The notes under the pieces: model-generated
Told to the model about the DNA's origin: nothing
Databases searched by the model: none
The model's input: the letters and a program-made list of their open reading frames with translations, nothing else
Assembly (NCBI GenBank): GCA_004009845.1
Contig: RMBW01000012.1
Location: 124,001 to 188,000 of the forward strand
DNA: 64,000 nucleotides
Direction of reading: 5' to 3'
Source: Davidsoniella eucalypti
Taxonomy: Eukaryota; Ascomycota; Sordariomycetes; Microascales; Ceratocystidaceae
Made by a program: the position numbers and the translations under genes
Shown here: piece after piece, positions 1-10,823 of the stretch
Numbering within the stretch: the first letter of the stretch is position 1
Layout of the letters: each line of letters opens with the position of its first letter

Positions 1-577
1 CAAGCTGCGCCTCATTATCCATGACGCTGCGGATGGTCTCGCATACGGCGCGCAAAGGAATATGCGACACTAGAGTGTAACCATGCGTAACCTTGGGTTC
101 GTCCTTGTCAGAATCGTTGTCCCAGACATCGATCTCAACACAGCGCGAGCCGGCTGTCAAGGCGGTCTCGTACGCAGTTGCTGACGACGAACCATACAGC
201 TGATGAGCCATAAGATAGGTGTTATGGCTGCTGCTCACAAAGTATTCGGGCAGCGGATGGTGCGTTTCTAGGAGCTCTGGTGGAACCTTGAAATGGGGCT
301 CTTGAAGAAGCCGCTTAAGCGCCGGCGAGTTTTCCTCGCCTTCAGGCCGCACATCGTCATCCCCGATCATGCCTCTGTCGACAAGATAACGTTGGATATG
401 CTGGCTGATGGGCAGGTTGGCACGGTGCAAAGCAGAATGACGCGCTAAGTGGCCACCACCGGCAACAGTGTGGCCATCGATCTCCTCGCCGACATTATCG
501 ATGTCTTCTTCTTTGGACTTATGCTTCTTGTGGCTGGTCAGATTCAGTTTTTCGAGACCTGCCGAGATAAACGACAT
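1..577 (-). CDS. PLC1: Phosphoinositide-specific phospholipase C, 5' part (runs off the window)
   Basis: This is the N-terminal 192 codons of a PI-PLC, which cleaves PIP2 to IP3 and diacylglycerol at the plasma membrane. The start is the ATG at 577. After about 105 residues rich in His, Lys and acidic residues comes the beginning of the catalytic X domain. It has the hallmark FVSSSHNTYL with His118 as first catalytic histidine, then CVEIDVWD carrying the Glu/Asp calcium ligands, then HGYTLVS with the second histidine. No PH domain precedes the X domain in the visible part, as in many short fungal PLCs. No intron is needed in the visible part. The rest of X, the Y domain and C2 lie beyond base 1. 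Confidence 0.9.
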   Translation of the reverse strand, partial: MSFISAGLEKLNLTSHKKHKSKEEDIDNVGEEIDGHTVAGGGHLARHSALHRANLPISQHIQRYLVDRGMIGDDDVRPEGEENSPALKRLLQEPHFKVPPELLETHHPLPEYFVSSSHNTYLMAHQLYGSSSATAYETALTAGSRCVEIDVWDNDSDKDEPKVTHGYTLVSHIPLRAVCETIRSVMDNEAQL

Positions 578-800
578 GACGAGAATATGAGAGGAGATAA
601 GACTGTAGTTGGTCTGAATGGGTATATATCAAAATGGTACAATGGCTTCAGAATGTGTTGTATATCCAAGATTGTAAGTACATTGCCCTTGATCTGTAGT
701 GGGGGGTCGTTTCAACATCAAATCCGACATATTACGTTAGCGGCGCTAACCACCAATCATGGAGTGATGAGATCATTTAGGCGCAATGTGTTATAACTTA

Positions 801-857
801 GCAGGGTAACTCATACTATGTAACAATAGCGTATAACTACACATTGAGTTACCCCGC
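801..857. repeat. Imperfect inverted repeat, 13-bp arms
   Basis: Arms 801-813 (gcagggtaactca) and 845-857 (tgagttaccccgc) are complementary at 12 of 13 positions and separated by 31 bases. This could be a hairpin, a binding site for a dimeric regulator, or a relic of a small mobile element. There is no other support. Confidence 0.5.
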
Positions 858-2451
858 AAAAGTCACATAGTCTTGAACTGACCCGTGTTATCCGTGTTGT
901 AGGCTCTACCAAGCACTAGGGTTATTAGGGTTTCAAAATTGGTGGTTGTTCTAATACCAATACCTGTGATCCCGTCAAACAGTATAGGCCGTGCCGCGCT
1001 ACTATACCAAGCCGTCTATCTGTGATTCTTGGCCCACTGCCGGGTCGGCAAGTACATATGAGAGTGCCGAATCGTGGCTGTGTCAGGGAATAATGCCTGT
1101 CCTAGTGAATAAGTATGAGCACACGATTGCATGCTAGTCGTAACATAGTCTTGTGTCTATCCGGATATTCCCGCTAGTCATACGATTTTTTCCGCCTGCT
1201 CTTGGGAAGCGTTGAGCGCGTATAATGTCCAAAACTAGGTAAATACAGCAACTTATCCATCGGCGTGAAACTGTACCATGTCATGGGGTGATTCCCAAAT
1301 CACCACTAAATGCAACAGCCAAAGCTGGAGTTGGGGTTATAGAGTGGGATTTCTAGTTTTCTTCTTTGCAAAGCCCATACATAGTACTACAGTGATATCT
1401 TGCCGCACCAACGGATACCTGGTATTTTGGCAGGGAACAAAGTCGGTCTGGTACGATCTCCAATAGCTATGCAGTATGTGCACATGCAATACGGGGAATC
1501 GCATCTCCAAGCCCCAAAGGCATTGAAGTCCAGACTGGCTGGCTTAGATGTAGCCAAGTGAAGGCATTGCATATACTTGACGAAGAATATAAGTAGGCGG
1601 AGCTTAGATTACAAATGTAACCTGTAAAACTCAGGAGCATAGCGAATGGTACCATTTCTGCATCGTGATATTGATCAGGGAAAGATGAGATTTATATTGT
1701 AAGAGGTTGGACGGGCTGATATTTTTCACATGCTGGCATTGAGCAAACTCCAGTTGTCTTGGTGCCGACGGCAGTTCTTCCAGTCTCGGTTGAAAAATCT
1801 GGCTTATATTTTTGGTGGAATCAAGTCTTGGATTTTTTGAGTTGTTCGAATCGACGAGATACTGTAAATCGGATTAGAGTTGGTTATTTGCGATTATATA
1901 AAAGGTGAGCTGATATTTCTGAAAAGTGCGGTATATAGATTGGTGAGTTGGTTGTTTTTCGTTGTGGGAAATAATATGTAGTTAGCGACTAAAATGTTTT
2001 ATCTGTACAAGTTCCACCCATAGGCTTATGTGCAACTATGACCATTCCAGTGTTCTAGGCAAGACTGCATAACGGAATATCTAATCATGTGATGTACTTA
2101 GTGCCTGAACAAAGCTATAATGTAGCTATTGAGGCTCTCGAATTGGATGGATAGTTGGCCCCAAAAATAAAGAAACTGATGCATCAATACAAGCATATTT
2201 TGCTGTGGTAGTGATGGTGCTACGTATAACCAGACAATTGTATAGATATTAGATAGGCCCTTCAAACATCTTCCCGGTAACCACTATTTCATATATTCTG
2301 CTTAGCTGTCTTTGACCGACCGGCAAGCAATCGACTAGTTACTTGACTTTTGATTTCCATCCAGCTGTAGCTCACAGCGCAATCCTTCAGTGTCACTGGC
2401 CCTGCATCTTCTTGGCTAGTTTCATTCTGCTTGGGCCATCTTGAGCAGTAG

Positions 2452-2480
2452 AAACGATAGACACTAGCAATCTATCGTTT
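2452..2480. repeat. Perfect 10-bp inverted repeat, 9-nt loop
   Basis: Arms aaacgataga (2452-2461) and tctatcgttt (2471-2480) are exactly complementary with a 9-base spacer. It lies 700 bp upstream of the AAT1 start in otherwise featureless DNA. It could be a hairpin or an operator-like site. Confidence 0.5.
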
Positions 2481-3183
2481 GAAAGTCATCGACAGGTGAG
2501 TGACCGGCTCTGTTACAGTGCTCTATTAGCACTTCTCTTGTCAAGATCCGCTGTTAAATATATGTACACAAACCCGAAGTGAGATTCGCAGTCTACTGAC
2601 TGGCCTCTAGAAAGCAAGTCGACCTTCTGATTCCCAAGAGGCTAGCCAAGCCGAAAATTAGCTAGCTTAAGCTAAAATGCGATGCCCTGCGAGACGAGAA
2701 CGGAACCAAGACGCAAGACGTCGTAGCGTACTATGTATAGTGTACTCCTACTAATTTGTGTATGTAGTAGTGCAGTAGCCAAAGACCATAAATCGTGCCA
2801 TTGGCTTTGATTTCAGTGCCATCCATAATCTTGCAAGTGCCGCTACAGACGCTACAGCATTTTTCGGGCGAGCTTTCTATGTACTTTTTGGTGCTACACT
2901 CATCCTTACTACTATGACTGCTATGTGGCTATAGTTGTACACCTGGTTTACCTTTCTACATTTGTGCGTCGCTTCCGCCTGTCCGCTCCCCACCTTCTTC
3001 CTCTTTTACCCGCTACTTTTCTCCGGTTACCAGCCCATTGCTTACTTATCGTCCCTTCTTTGTACAAGAAGCGTATCCCCCCGGCGAGACTCTTCTCCTT
3101 GCTGTCTGCCTTCCGACTTGTAGTCATAATTTGCCAGGCCGCACTCACATTACCGACCATACTACGGCAGCCGTCCGAGTACA

Positions 3184-4785
3184 ATGTTGTCCACTACTCT
3201 CAGATCCCGCGCCGCTTTCACGGTGCTACGGGCTGCTGCGCCAGTTCGTGCTCAGTCGACCTGGGCCAGCGTGCCTCTTGGTCCTCCTGTGAGTCAACAA
3301 GTGGTATATCAGCATTACCAATGCATACGTGTTTACTGACAAGAGCCCTTGTTATATCTAGGATGTACGTCTTATTGCTCAATGCCTCTTTCTCCAGCTC
3401 CAAGTCGTGGCACTTTCTATGAGATGTCGTGTCGATATCTCTAAACCACCGGGAATGCGGAGTGCAATGCTGTAGCATCGCATGGCTAATCTCATGTAAC
3501 TTCTAGGCTATTCTCGGTATCACTGAAGCCTTCAAGGCTGATACCTTTGCCGAGAAGATCAACCTTGGTATGAACCCAGCTATGGCGGATTGTGTCCGAA
3601 TGTGCCCTACTAACGGATGTATAAACAGGTGTCGGTGCTTACCGTGATGATGCCGGCAAGCCCTACGTTCTTCCTTCTGTGCTGGCCGCCGAAGACAAGA
3701 TCACCAAGGCTCTGATGAACAAGGAGTACGCCGGCATTACCGGTGTGCCCGAGTTCACCAAGGCTGCTGCCAAGCTTGCCTATGGCGAGAAATCGGCCGC
3801 CCTTGAGCGCGTTGCCATCACACAATCCATCTCGGGTACCGGTGCCCTGCGCATTGGTGGTGCTTTCCTCTCTCGCTGGTACCCCGGCACCAAGAAGATC
3901 TATCTGCCCAACCCTTCGTGGGCAAACCACGGCGCCATCTTCAAGGACTCTAGTCTTGAGGTTGGAACGTACCGCTACTACGACGAGAAGACCATTGGTC
4001 TAGACTTCCAAGGCCTCCTGAAGGATATCGAGGCGGCGCCTGCTAAGAGCATCTTCCTGTTCCATGCCTGTGCGCATAACCCTACAGGTGTCGACCCTAC
4101 TCCCCAGCAATGGAAGGAGATCAGCGAAAAGGTCAAGCAGAAGGGCCACTTTGTGTTCTTTGATATGGCCTACCAAGGCTTTGCCAGCGGAGACACCACT
4201 CGTGATGCCTTTGCTCTCCGCCACTTCATCGAGGAAGGCCACAATGTCGCGCTCTCACAGTCGTTCGCTAAGAACATGGTAAGACATGCTTCGCCGAGCT
4301 GATATTAATGGAGCTATAGCTAATGCATGATTTAGGGTCTATACGGCGAGCGTGTTGGTGCCTTCTCCATCGTCACTGCCGATCCCAAAGAAAAGGCCGT
4401 CATTGACTCCCAGATCAAGATCATTGTACGGCCTCTATACTCTAACCCTCCCATCCACGGCGCCCGTATCGCCTCGGAGATTCTTAACACACCTGCGCTC
4501 TACTCTCAATGGCTGGATGAAGTCAAGGGAATGGCTGATCGCATCATTAGCATGCGCAGTCTTCTACGCGGTAACCTAGAGAAGCTCGGCAGTAGCCACA
4601 ACTGGTCTCACATCACCAGCCAGATCGGCATGTTTGCGTACACTGGTCTGAACAAGGAGCAGATGAAGAAGCTGGCTTCTGAGCACAGCGTCTATGCTAC
4701 TCTGAACGGCCGTATCTCGGTGGCTGGTATCACTACTAGCAACGTCGGCCGCCTGGCCGAGTCGATCTTCAAGATTGCTGGTTAG
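3184..4785 (+). CDS. AAT1: Aspartate aminotransferase, mitochondrial
   Basis: PLP enzyme interconverting aspartate/2-oxoglutarate and oxaloacetate/glutamate; it supports the malate-aspartate shuttle. Exons: 3184-3288, 3362-3364, 3507-3567, 3629-4278, 4336-4785, giving 422 aa, the usual length. Residues 1-28 are rich in Arg, Ala and Ser, as in a mitochondrial presequence, followed by the conserved start of the mature enzyme (WASVPLGPP). The PLP lysine is K271 in SQSFAKN. HNPTGVDPTPQQW and RPLYSNPPIHGARI are class-I aminotransferase signatures. The second exon appears to be only GAT, giving the conserved Asp of GPPDAILG. Both flanking introns (73 and 142 nt) have good donors (gtgagt, gtacgt), branch-like CTGAC/GCTAAT and CTAG acceptors. 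Convergent with the HAUS4-like gene. Confidence 0.95.
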
Positions 4786-5053
4786 AGCACATATCGCCTG
4801 GGTATTGTTTTTGGGGGTGAATGTAAGAGAGGAGAGGATATGATAATCTTGGTGTCCTGACGGCATTTTAACGGAACCCAGGGCTCACAAAAGACAACCA
4901 GTTTCAATAAAGGCAGGCCACAACGGCTGCTATTTACATTCCAAGTCAATGTTCTGTGTGTGAATGATTGTTATATTAATGGTATTAGTTGTCGTTATTC
5001 GTAAATATGTATATACTAGTTAGTATACAGCTGGTCGAGAGCTATCAAGACAT

Positions 5054-6141
5054 TTAATGCCGGCCAAGTCTTTCGAGGTCGCCTTCTACTTCATCAATCT
5101 TCCGGTCTATCTCTCGGTATGCCTTGGCCAACTCCCTCAGCAACGTTTCCTTATTTTCCTGCCCCTCAACACCAACACCGTACTCTTCAAGTTCCCTTTT
5201 TCTCGAATTAATCGCTTCCGTCAAGCGATTCGTAGCATCGCGTAGATGGCGAGTATAGTTCCCGAGAGCTATGCGTACTTCCGGGCTATAAATCTCCTTG
5301 AAGACTCTAGCCTTTGCTAATCTAGCTTCTGATTCTGTTTGTTGAGCACTAAGTGCTAGTTCTGCAGCGCGCATTTCTGCCGCGCGGGCTACTGCGCCGT
5401 GTTTGGATTCTAGAGCGCGAACGAGTTTCGCAATAGCCCGTGTTCGGCGCTGTAGGACGTCGACTACCTGCGAATTCACGGTTAATCGCCGATTCGCAAT
5501 CTCGGCCTTTTTCTCGTCTACCGATGCTTGTAGGGCAGCTACGGTAGCCGGCAATTGTGCGACATTGCGGTGTAGATATGAAGGATTCGTTGTCGGGTTT
5601 GACACTCGTGCGAGTCCTAAAGCTGCGGTTTGGAGCCCGGTTGATATCAGGGGCGCTATTTGGGGGAGGAGATTGTCGAGATCGCATAGTGGCTGTGATC
5701 CGAGAAGAAGAGATGTTGCGGCGGGCGGTAGAGACTCGTGCGCTACGAGCAAGGGGGGCAGAATGAGCAGAAGATTGAGCGCTGAGTCTGACAGCGGGAT
5801 CGAGATCGAAGCAGCTTCACGGCGAGATGATGGAACTGCTGACTTGGTCGGTTCGGAGGGGGTGGTAGTCGCGATTGTCGAGGTAAGGATATGTCGTCGT
5901 GCTTCTTTTAGGCGATACTGGTCGAGTTCCTATAAGTCACGATAGAGCGTTAGCGGTGGGCTGTCCTTTGTAGGATGAACTTTGAAGTATTTCTAACATC
6001 TTGTATAGCCTGTTGCTCTGAGGCATTTGGATGTACTTTTGTAGTCCCGTCGCCGTTCAGAATCGTCGTGGTCAAGACACTATAGAGCTTCGCAAAGTCT
6101 GGGTTCTCATCCAGCAATGCTTGATCAACCGGAGGGAGCAT
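5054..6141 (-). CDS. Augmin complex subunit 4-like protein (HAUS4-like)
   Basis: Two exons, 5998-6141 and 5054-5929, joined in phase 0 over a 68-nt intron with a gttaga donor and CTAAC branch site, giving 339 aa (human HAUS4 is about 363). The N-terminus LPPVDQALLDENPDFAKLYS resembles the HAUS4 start (LPP, then xxNPxFxKL). The rest is predicted helical and rich in Ala, Glu, Arg and Leu, with coiled-coil character from about residue 165 to the end. Augmin recruits gamma-tubulin to existing microtubules to nucleate branches. The assignment rests on the N-terminal motif, the length and the overall helical layout, so another coiled-coil spindle or kinetochore protein cannot be excluded. It diverges from the bL28m gene. 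Confidence 0.6.
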
Positions 6142-6249
6142 ACTAAAGGATGAGAAGCCCAGCGATAATTCGGAGACAGATAGTTGTATATCTTGATCTA
6201 GCAGCTATCAAAGGATCATGTGCATCACTAAAGCAATGCAAAGACTTTG

Positions 6250-6498
6250 TTAGTCGTAATCATCATCCTCATAGTAGTAACTAGGACTGCTCTCCTCTAT
6301 TCGCCAATTCATTGAAGCTATTAGATTCTGCCGCCCAAGCTCCAGGGTGTTTCTCCAGTAATAGAAAGCGGTGTACACTACAAAAAATCGATCCAAGTGC
6401 CAAAAACCAAAAGTATCAAGACACCAGCAGCCCAGTCCAATTTGTGCAACTCGAAAGTAGTTGATGGTTTTGGATCGGATCGTGAACGTATGGTTCAT
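6250..6498 (-). CDS. Possible small protein, acidic C-terminus (hypothetical)
   Basis: An 82-codon ATG-to-stop frame in the 580-bp gap between the divergent HAUS4-like and bL28m genes. Codon choice looks natural and the sequence is not low complexity. It has an aromatic, weakly hydrophobic middle (residues about 18-48) and an acidic tail (EESSPSYYYEDDDYD). It matches no family I recognise. It could be a real small protein or a chance frame within the bidirectional promoter. Confidence 0.25.
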   Translation of the reverse strand: MNHTFTIRSKTINYFRVAQIGLGCWCLDTFGFWHLDRFFVVYTAFYYWRNTLELGRQNLIASMNWRIEESSPSYYYEDDDYD

Positions 6499-6721
6499 TC
6501 ACAGGCTACAACGCAGCCTATCTTCTATATTCTGGTCTGCCCAATTCATCTAAATACCGTACCTTTTCTAGCCAGAAACATAAAAAGGCTATCATTTGTC
6601 CCAAGTATACGCCAAACAAGCCGTTTTTGGGGGGTCCACTGTCGAGTGGCCGTTCGACAATATATATCTTCCTCCTCCAGCACGACATCGATCGATTCAT
6701 ACACATACAATTCAAGCAACG

Positions 6722-7540
6722 ATGTCACCGACATCACAGCTCTTCAGCACAGTCTCCCGCGTGCGCCTATTCCGGGGTTTAGCCCCCCTATCCGACCCCT
6801 GCCGGACCACTGCCGCCTTCAGCACCAGCTCCGTCCTCGGCACCAAGACGATCCAAGCCGTCCGCATCCCCTCAACACTCGTCCCTCCGTATCCGTACGG
6901 CGAACGCCAAGTCTACAAGCAATCAAACAAGGGCCTATACGGTCTAACACGTATCCGCTATGGTAACCACGTAGCCAGCGGTCGTAACCCAATCAAGTCC
7001 CGGCGCACGTGGAAGCCAAATGTGCACCGAAAGCGTATGTGGAGCGATTCGCTCAACGCCTGGATCAAGGTCCGCATGACCATTCGTGTATTCCGTACAA
7101 TTCTCAAGGAAAAGAGCCTCGATGCTTATCTGCTCAAGGACAAGCCTCAGCGCATCAAGGAACTCGGTCCCGGTGGATGGAAGCTGCGCTGGTTAGTCAT
7201 GCAGACGGAGGCAGTACGGAAAGTCTGGCTCGCTGAACGTGCTCAGCTAGGTCTGCCTGAACGCGATGCTACAGAGCAAGAAAAGATCGACAAGGAGGCG
7301 CACTACTCTGTGCAAGTTGCCGTTGATTATGCTACGCCCGGCCCGTTGAGCAAAGTCACTCGTGATTTGCTGGCCGAACGGTCTCAAACTATGAAGTCAC
7401 TGGATAGTCAAGAGTTTGAACTTGGTGCTGCGGATGAACTTGACGGCGCTAAAAGCGAGGGTTCGTACGAAAAGGAGTTTATCAATGCCAATGATGGCGT
7501 TGAAAAGGTTGACGAGACTTCAAAACCGTCGACGATATAG
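6722..7540 (+). CDS. MRPL24: Mitochondrial large ribosomal subunit protein bL28m
   Basis: A 272-aa intronless gene. Residues 1-40 are rich in Ser, Arg and Thr without acidic runs, fitting a mitochondrial targeting peptide (ending near AAFSTSSVLGTKT). The L28 core follows: GLYGLTRIRYGNHVASGRN, then RRTWKPNVHRKRMWS, which corresponds to the bacterial L28 segment with RRWxPN. Fungal mitochondrial versions carry a long C-terminal extension, here about 150 residues ending in an acidic Ser/Glu-rich tail. The ATG at 6722 was chosen over an upstream in-frame non-ATG extension because the targeting peptide begins there. It is convergent with TRP5. Confidence 0.9.
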   Translation: MSPTSQLFSTVSRVRLFRGLAPLSDPCRTTAAFSTSSVLGTKTIQAVRIPSTLVPPYPYGERQVYKQSNKGLYGLTRIRYGNHVASGRNPIKSRRTWKPNVHRKRMWSDSLNAWIKVRMTIRVFRTILKEKSLDAYLLKDKPQRIKELGPGGWKLRWLVMQTEAVRKVWLAERAQLGLPERDATEQEKIDKEAHYSVQVAVDYATPGPLSKVTRDLLAERSQTMKSLDSQEFELGAADELDGAKSEGSYEKEFINANDGVEKVDETSKPSTI

Positions 7541-7822
7541 TCATGTTACTTCGGTAAGCAGAATGATTTATACCGGTAGCTTTGTACACTATTATCCATC
7601 TTGCATGGACAGTCTCTTTTCTTTTATTCGTCACTTTATAAAACTGTACAATATTCAATATCTTTCATTCCCTCAATCCGATTATACATAACATAAATCT
7701 GCTTGATGTGGCTACCATTACATGTACTATATTTTCGTTTTTTAGACTGCGTGGCATATGACCTATTTTGAACAACAACCTAACACGGCCTCATACTAAA
7801 TTCAATTTTTGTACGCTATAAA

Positions 7823-10096
7823 TTAGAAGCGCAGGTCCCAGCCAATGATGGGGCCCAGCTTGGGCAACTCATCAGCAACACTCTGAACGTCCTTGTCACC
7901 TCTGCCACTGACACAAATGACGATATCCTTGTCCTTGTCCATTGACTTTGCTAGCTGTAGACCACCCCAGATACCGTGGGCAGACTCCAGAGCAGGAATG
8001 ATACCCTCCTTTTGCGAAATGATACGGAAAGCATCGAAAGCCTGGGCATCAGTGCAAGAAATGTACTCAGCACGGCCGCTATCCTTCCAGGACGACAGCT
8101 CAGGACCCACACCTGGGTAGTCCAGTCCGGCGGACACGGAGTGGGTATCAGTGATCTGGCCCTCATGGTTCTGGAGAATGTAGGTGCGAACACCGTGAAG
8201 GACACCCTTGGAGCCCATAGAGAGAGTGGCACTGTGACGCAGAGTATCGACACCATCACCAGCAGCCTCAACACCAAGCAGCTTGACAGAGGGATCATTG
8301 CTGAAAGGGTAGAACATACCCACAGCATTGGAGCCACCACCGACACAGGCAACAACGGCGTCAGGCAGCTTGCCGGCAGCCTTTTGCATCTGCTCCTTAG
8401 TCTCGTTACCAATGATGCTCTGGAAAGTACGAACAATGGTAGGGAAGGGGTGGGGCCCAATAGCAGATCCAATAATGTAATGAGTGGTCTCTAGATCAAC
8501 AACCCATCTACGCAAAGCCTCATTGACGGCATCCCGAAGAGTCTTAGTTCCGGCAGTGACAGGAACAACTTCAGCACCCAGCAGACGCATACGGAAAACG
8601 TTCAAAGCCTGGCGGCGAACATCTTCAGCACCCATGAAGACAGTGCACTTCATGCCGAACTTTGCACAAACGGTGGCTGTAGCAACACCGTGCTGGCCAG
8701 CGCCAGTCTCAGCAATAATGCGAGTCTTTCCTAGACGCTTAGCGACCAAAATTTGACCAAGAGCGTTGTTAATCTTGTGCGAGCCGGTGTGGTTAAGATC
8801 TTCACGCTTCAACCAGATACGGGCACCGCCAGCGTGCTCAGTGAGGCGGGGAGCCAAGTGAAGATGACCAGGACGGCCCATGTACTCGTAGTACGAGCGG
8901 TACTCCTCCCAGAAGGTAGGGTCGTTGATCATCTTGCCAAAGCCCTCCTCGAGCTCAGTAAGGCAGTCCATCAAAGCTTCGGGGACATACTGACCACCAA
9001 ACTCGCCGAAGCGAGCGGGAAGTGAACCGTGAAGATCACCTAGCTTAGCAACCAAAGCCGAATCTTCAGCCTGAGTCATCTTAAGGGCAGTCTCAGTCTG
9101 GACGGCGGCGACAGTCTTGCGATCTTGCTCATCGCGGCCGCACAGCTCGGCGCAGAACTTTTCGACAGCGGGCGGACCGTCGACAGGGCCATTCTGTTCA
9201 AGGATAGTGATGATTTGAGAGCCAACAACAACACCCTCCGTCAGTTTAGCCAGCATATCGTAGTGTTCGCGTCTAGAGACACCGAAGCCGACAGCGGCGG
9301 GGCGACCACCACTGTACTTGCGCACACGAGCCAAAAGCTCAGGCAGGTTTGCATTCAACTGTCTCGAGGCACCGGTGACACCCTGGCGAGAAACGACGTA
9401 GATGAAAGAGTCGGCCAGCTTGCAAAGAATCTGCATGCGGGCGTCGGAGGTAGCCGGGGCAATGAGAGGGACGTAAGACAAGCCTGCCTTGGAGCATAGT
9501 CCACGGAAAGAGATAGCCTCCTCGGGAGGCAGATCAACCAAAATGAAGCCGTTGACGCCGGCAGCCTTGCAGTCGGTGAAAAGCTTCTCTTCGCCATACG
9601 CCAGGAATGGGTTGTAATAGCCCATCAGCAAAACAGGTGTCTTGAGGCCACGGGCACGAGCCTCCTTGATTATCTCTAGCGTGTTGGGGATGTTGATACC
9701 GTTCCTCAACGAAACGGTATGCGATGTCTGGATAGTTGGGCCATCAGCGATAGGGTCGGTGAAGGGGGCACCGATCTCGATGATATCTATAACCGAGTTA
9801 GCATATCAGATGTGATATGGGATCATATAAGAAGGCACTTACCGGTACCACCACGCTCCAGAGCCAGCAGAACGTCGACAGTAGATTCCTTGGTAGGGAA
9901 TCCCGCGGTGACAAAAGACACAAGGGCGGCCTATAACATCATTCTTGTCAGTAAATCTCTCCATACACAAGCCGGGGAATGTCACAACACACTGCTAAGC
10001 CATCGAGTCGCAATCGAAGCGCAAGTCGTGTTGTTGCTGTTGACTTACCCGGTTCTGGGCCTTGCAGATTCTGAAAGTCTCGTTGATAGCCTCCAT
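7823..10096 (-). CDS. TRP5: Tryptophan synthase, fused alpha-beta
   Basis: Bifunctional enzyme: the alpha domain cleaves indole-3-glycerol phosphate, and indole is channelled to the PLP-dependent beta domain, which condenses it with serine. Exons: 10049-10096, 9843-9930 and 7823-9786, giving 699 aa (yeast TRP5 about 707). Alpha catalytic residues fall at Glu49 (DIIEIGAP) and Asp60 (DPIADGP), the same numbers as in bacterial TrpA. An inter-domain linker around residues 255-300 leads to the beta domain (GEFGGQYVPEAL). The PLP lysine is K383 in GSHKINNALGQ, and the phosphate-binding loop is CVGGGSNAVGMFYPF. No broken motif was seen. I looked for Gcn4/CPC1 sites (TGACTCA) just upstream and found no clear one. 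Confidence 0.97.
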
Positions 10097-10823
10097 TGTA
10101 GCGTTTCTAAGATTGGGGGGGGGACAGAGAAAAGGATGCTTCAATAAACAAAAGAAGTCAGATTCACGCTCTCGAGTTGAAGCAAGTCAAGATCAAGAAA
10201 GCACAGCTTCTAAATTATAGTGGAAAAGAATAACAATGGCCCCAAGAAATAATGACTAGGGTGTACAAATGTAAGTAGTGACCAGTAATGTGGGGTGTCT
10301 CAGATAAGATAAAGAGCTTGTTGGTGTTTTGTTAGAGGGGGCAGAGACTTGTTGCAACACTGTGCTTGTACAGATGTACAAGATGGCTAGTAGGCTATAA
10401 ATATCACAAAGAATAATGGGACGTTTCTATAGATAGAAAATAAAAGTCTGAATCAAGTCAGGTAGTAAGTTCTGTATGTTTGTAACGAGATTCAATGAGT
10501 ATTTGACTTCAGAGTAAAAGCATAAGGTGATGATGGAGTCTTTATATACATATTTCTTGTCTAGTTCAATAAGTGTTGCCTGTAATATTGTCACTACCAT
10601 GAGTTAGCTGCTCAATTTTGCCAAGGTTTGCGTCGAAGTTCCTGACTCTGCGCAAAATATACCGCAAGTATGACTGTCTGCCATTGCCTACAGGCCCCGA
10701 CTTGCCATCGGAGTGCTTAAAATGGGTTAGCGCCGTAAAAGAAATGCAATGTAACCCTTGACCCTAGAGCGGAGTTCCCAAATTGTTTTAAGCACTTTAA
10801 CTAATACCCGTAGTGGCTGTAAA
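10097..10823. other. Intergenic between TRP5 start and the transcription factor relic
   Basis: About 730 bp holding the TRP5 promoter and 5' leader, with no supportable gene. The part next to the relic (10600-10823) shows no continuation of the transcription factor reading frame, so the relic's C-terminal half is missing rather than hidden behind an obvious intron. Confidence 0.55.

Larger units (their letters stand above)
578..3183. other. Intergenic, shared upstream of PLC1 and AAT1
   Basis: About 2.6 kb without a supportable gene; the short open frames here show no family resemblance. It contains two inverted repeats (801-857 and 2452-2480) and a pyrimidine-rich block around 2950-3020, which suits the core promoter of the aspartate aminotransferase gene. 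Confidence 0.6.

Noticed and set aside
449..796. 115-codon open frame upstream of PLC1 on the + strand
   Set aside because: It overlaps the PLC1 N-terminus antisense and runs into the promoter; no family resemblance.
3610..3930. 106-codon antisense frame in AAT1
   Set aside because: It is a shadow of the conserved AAT1 exon on the other strand.
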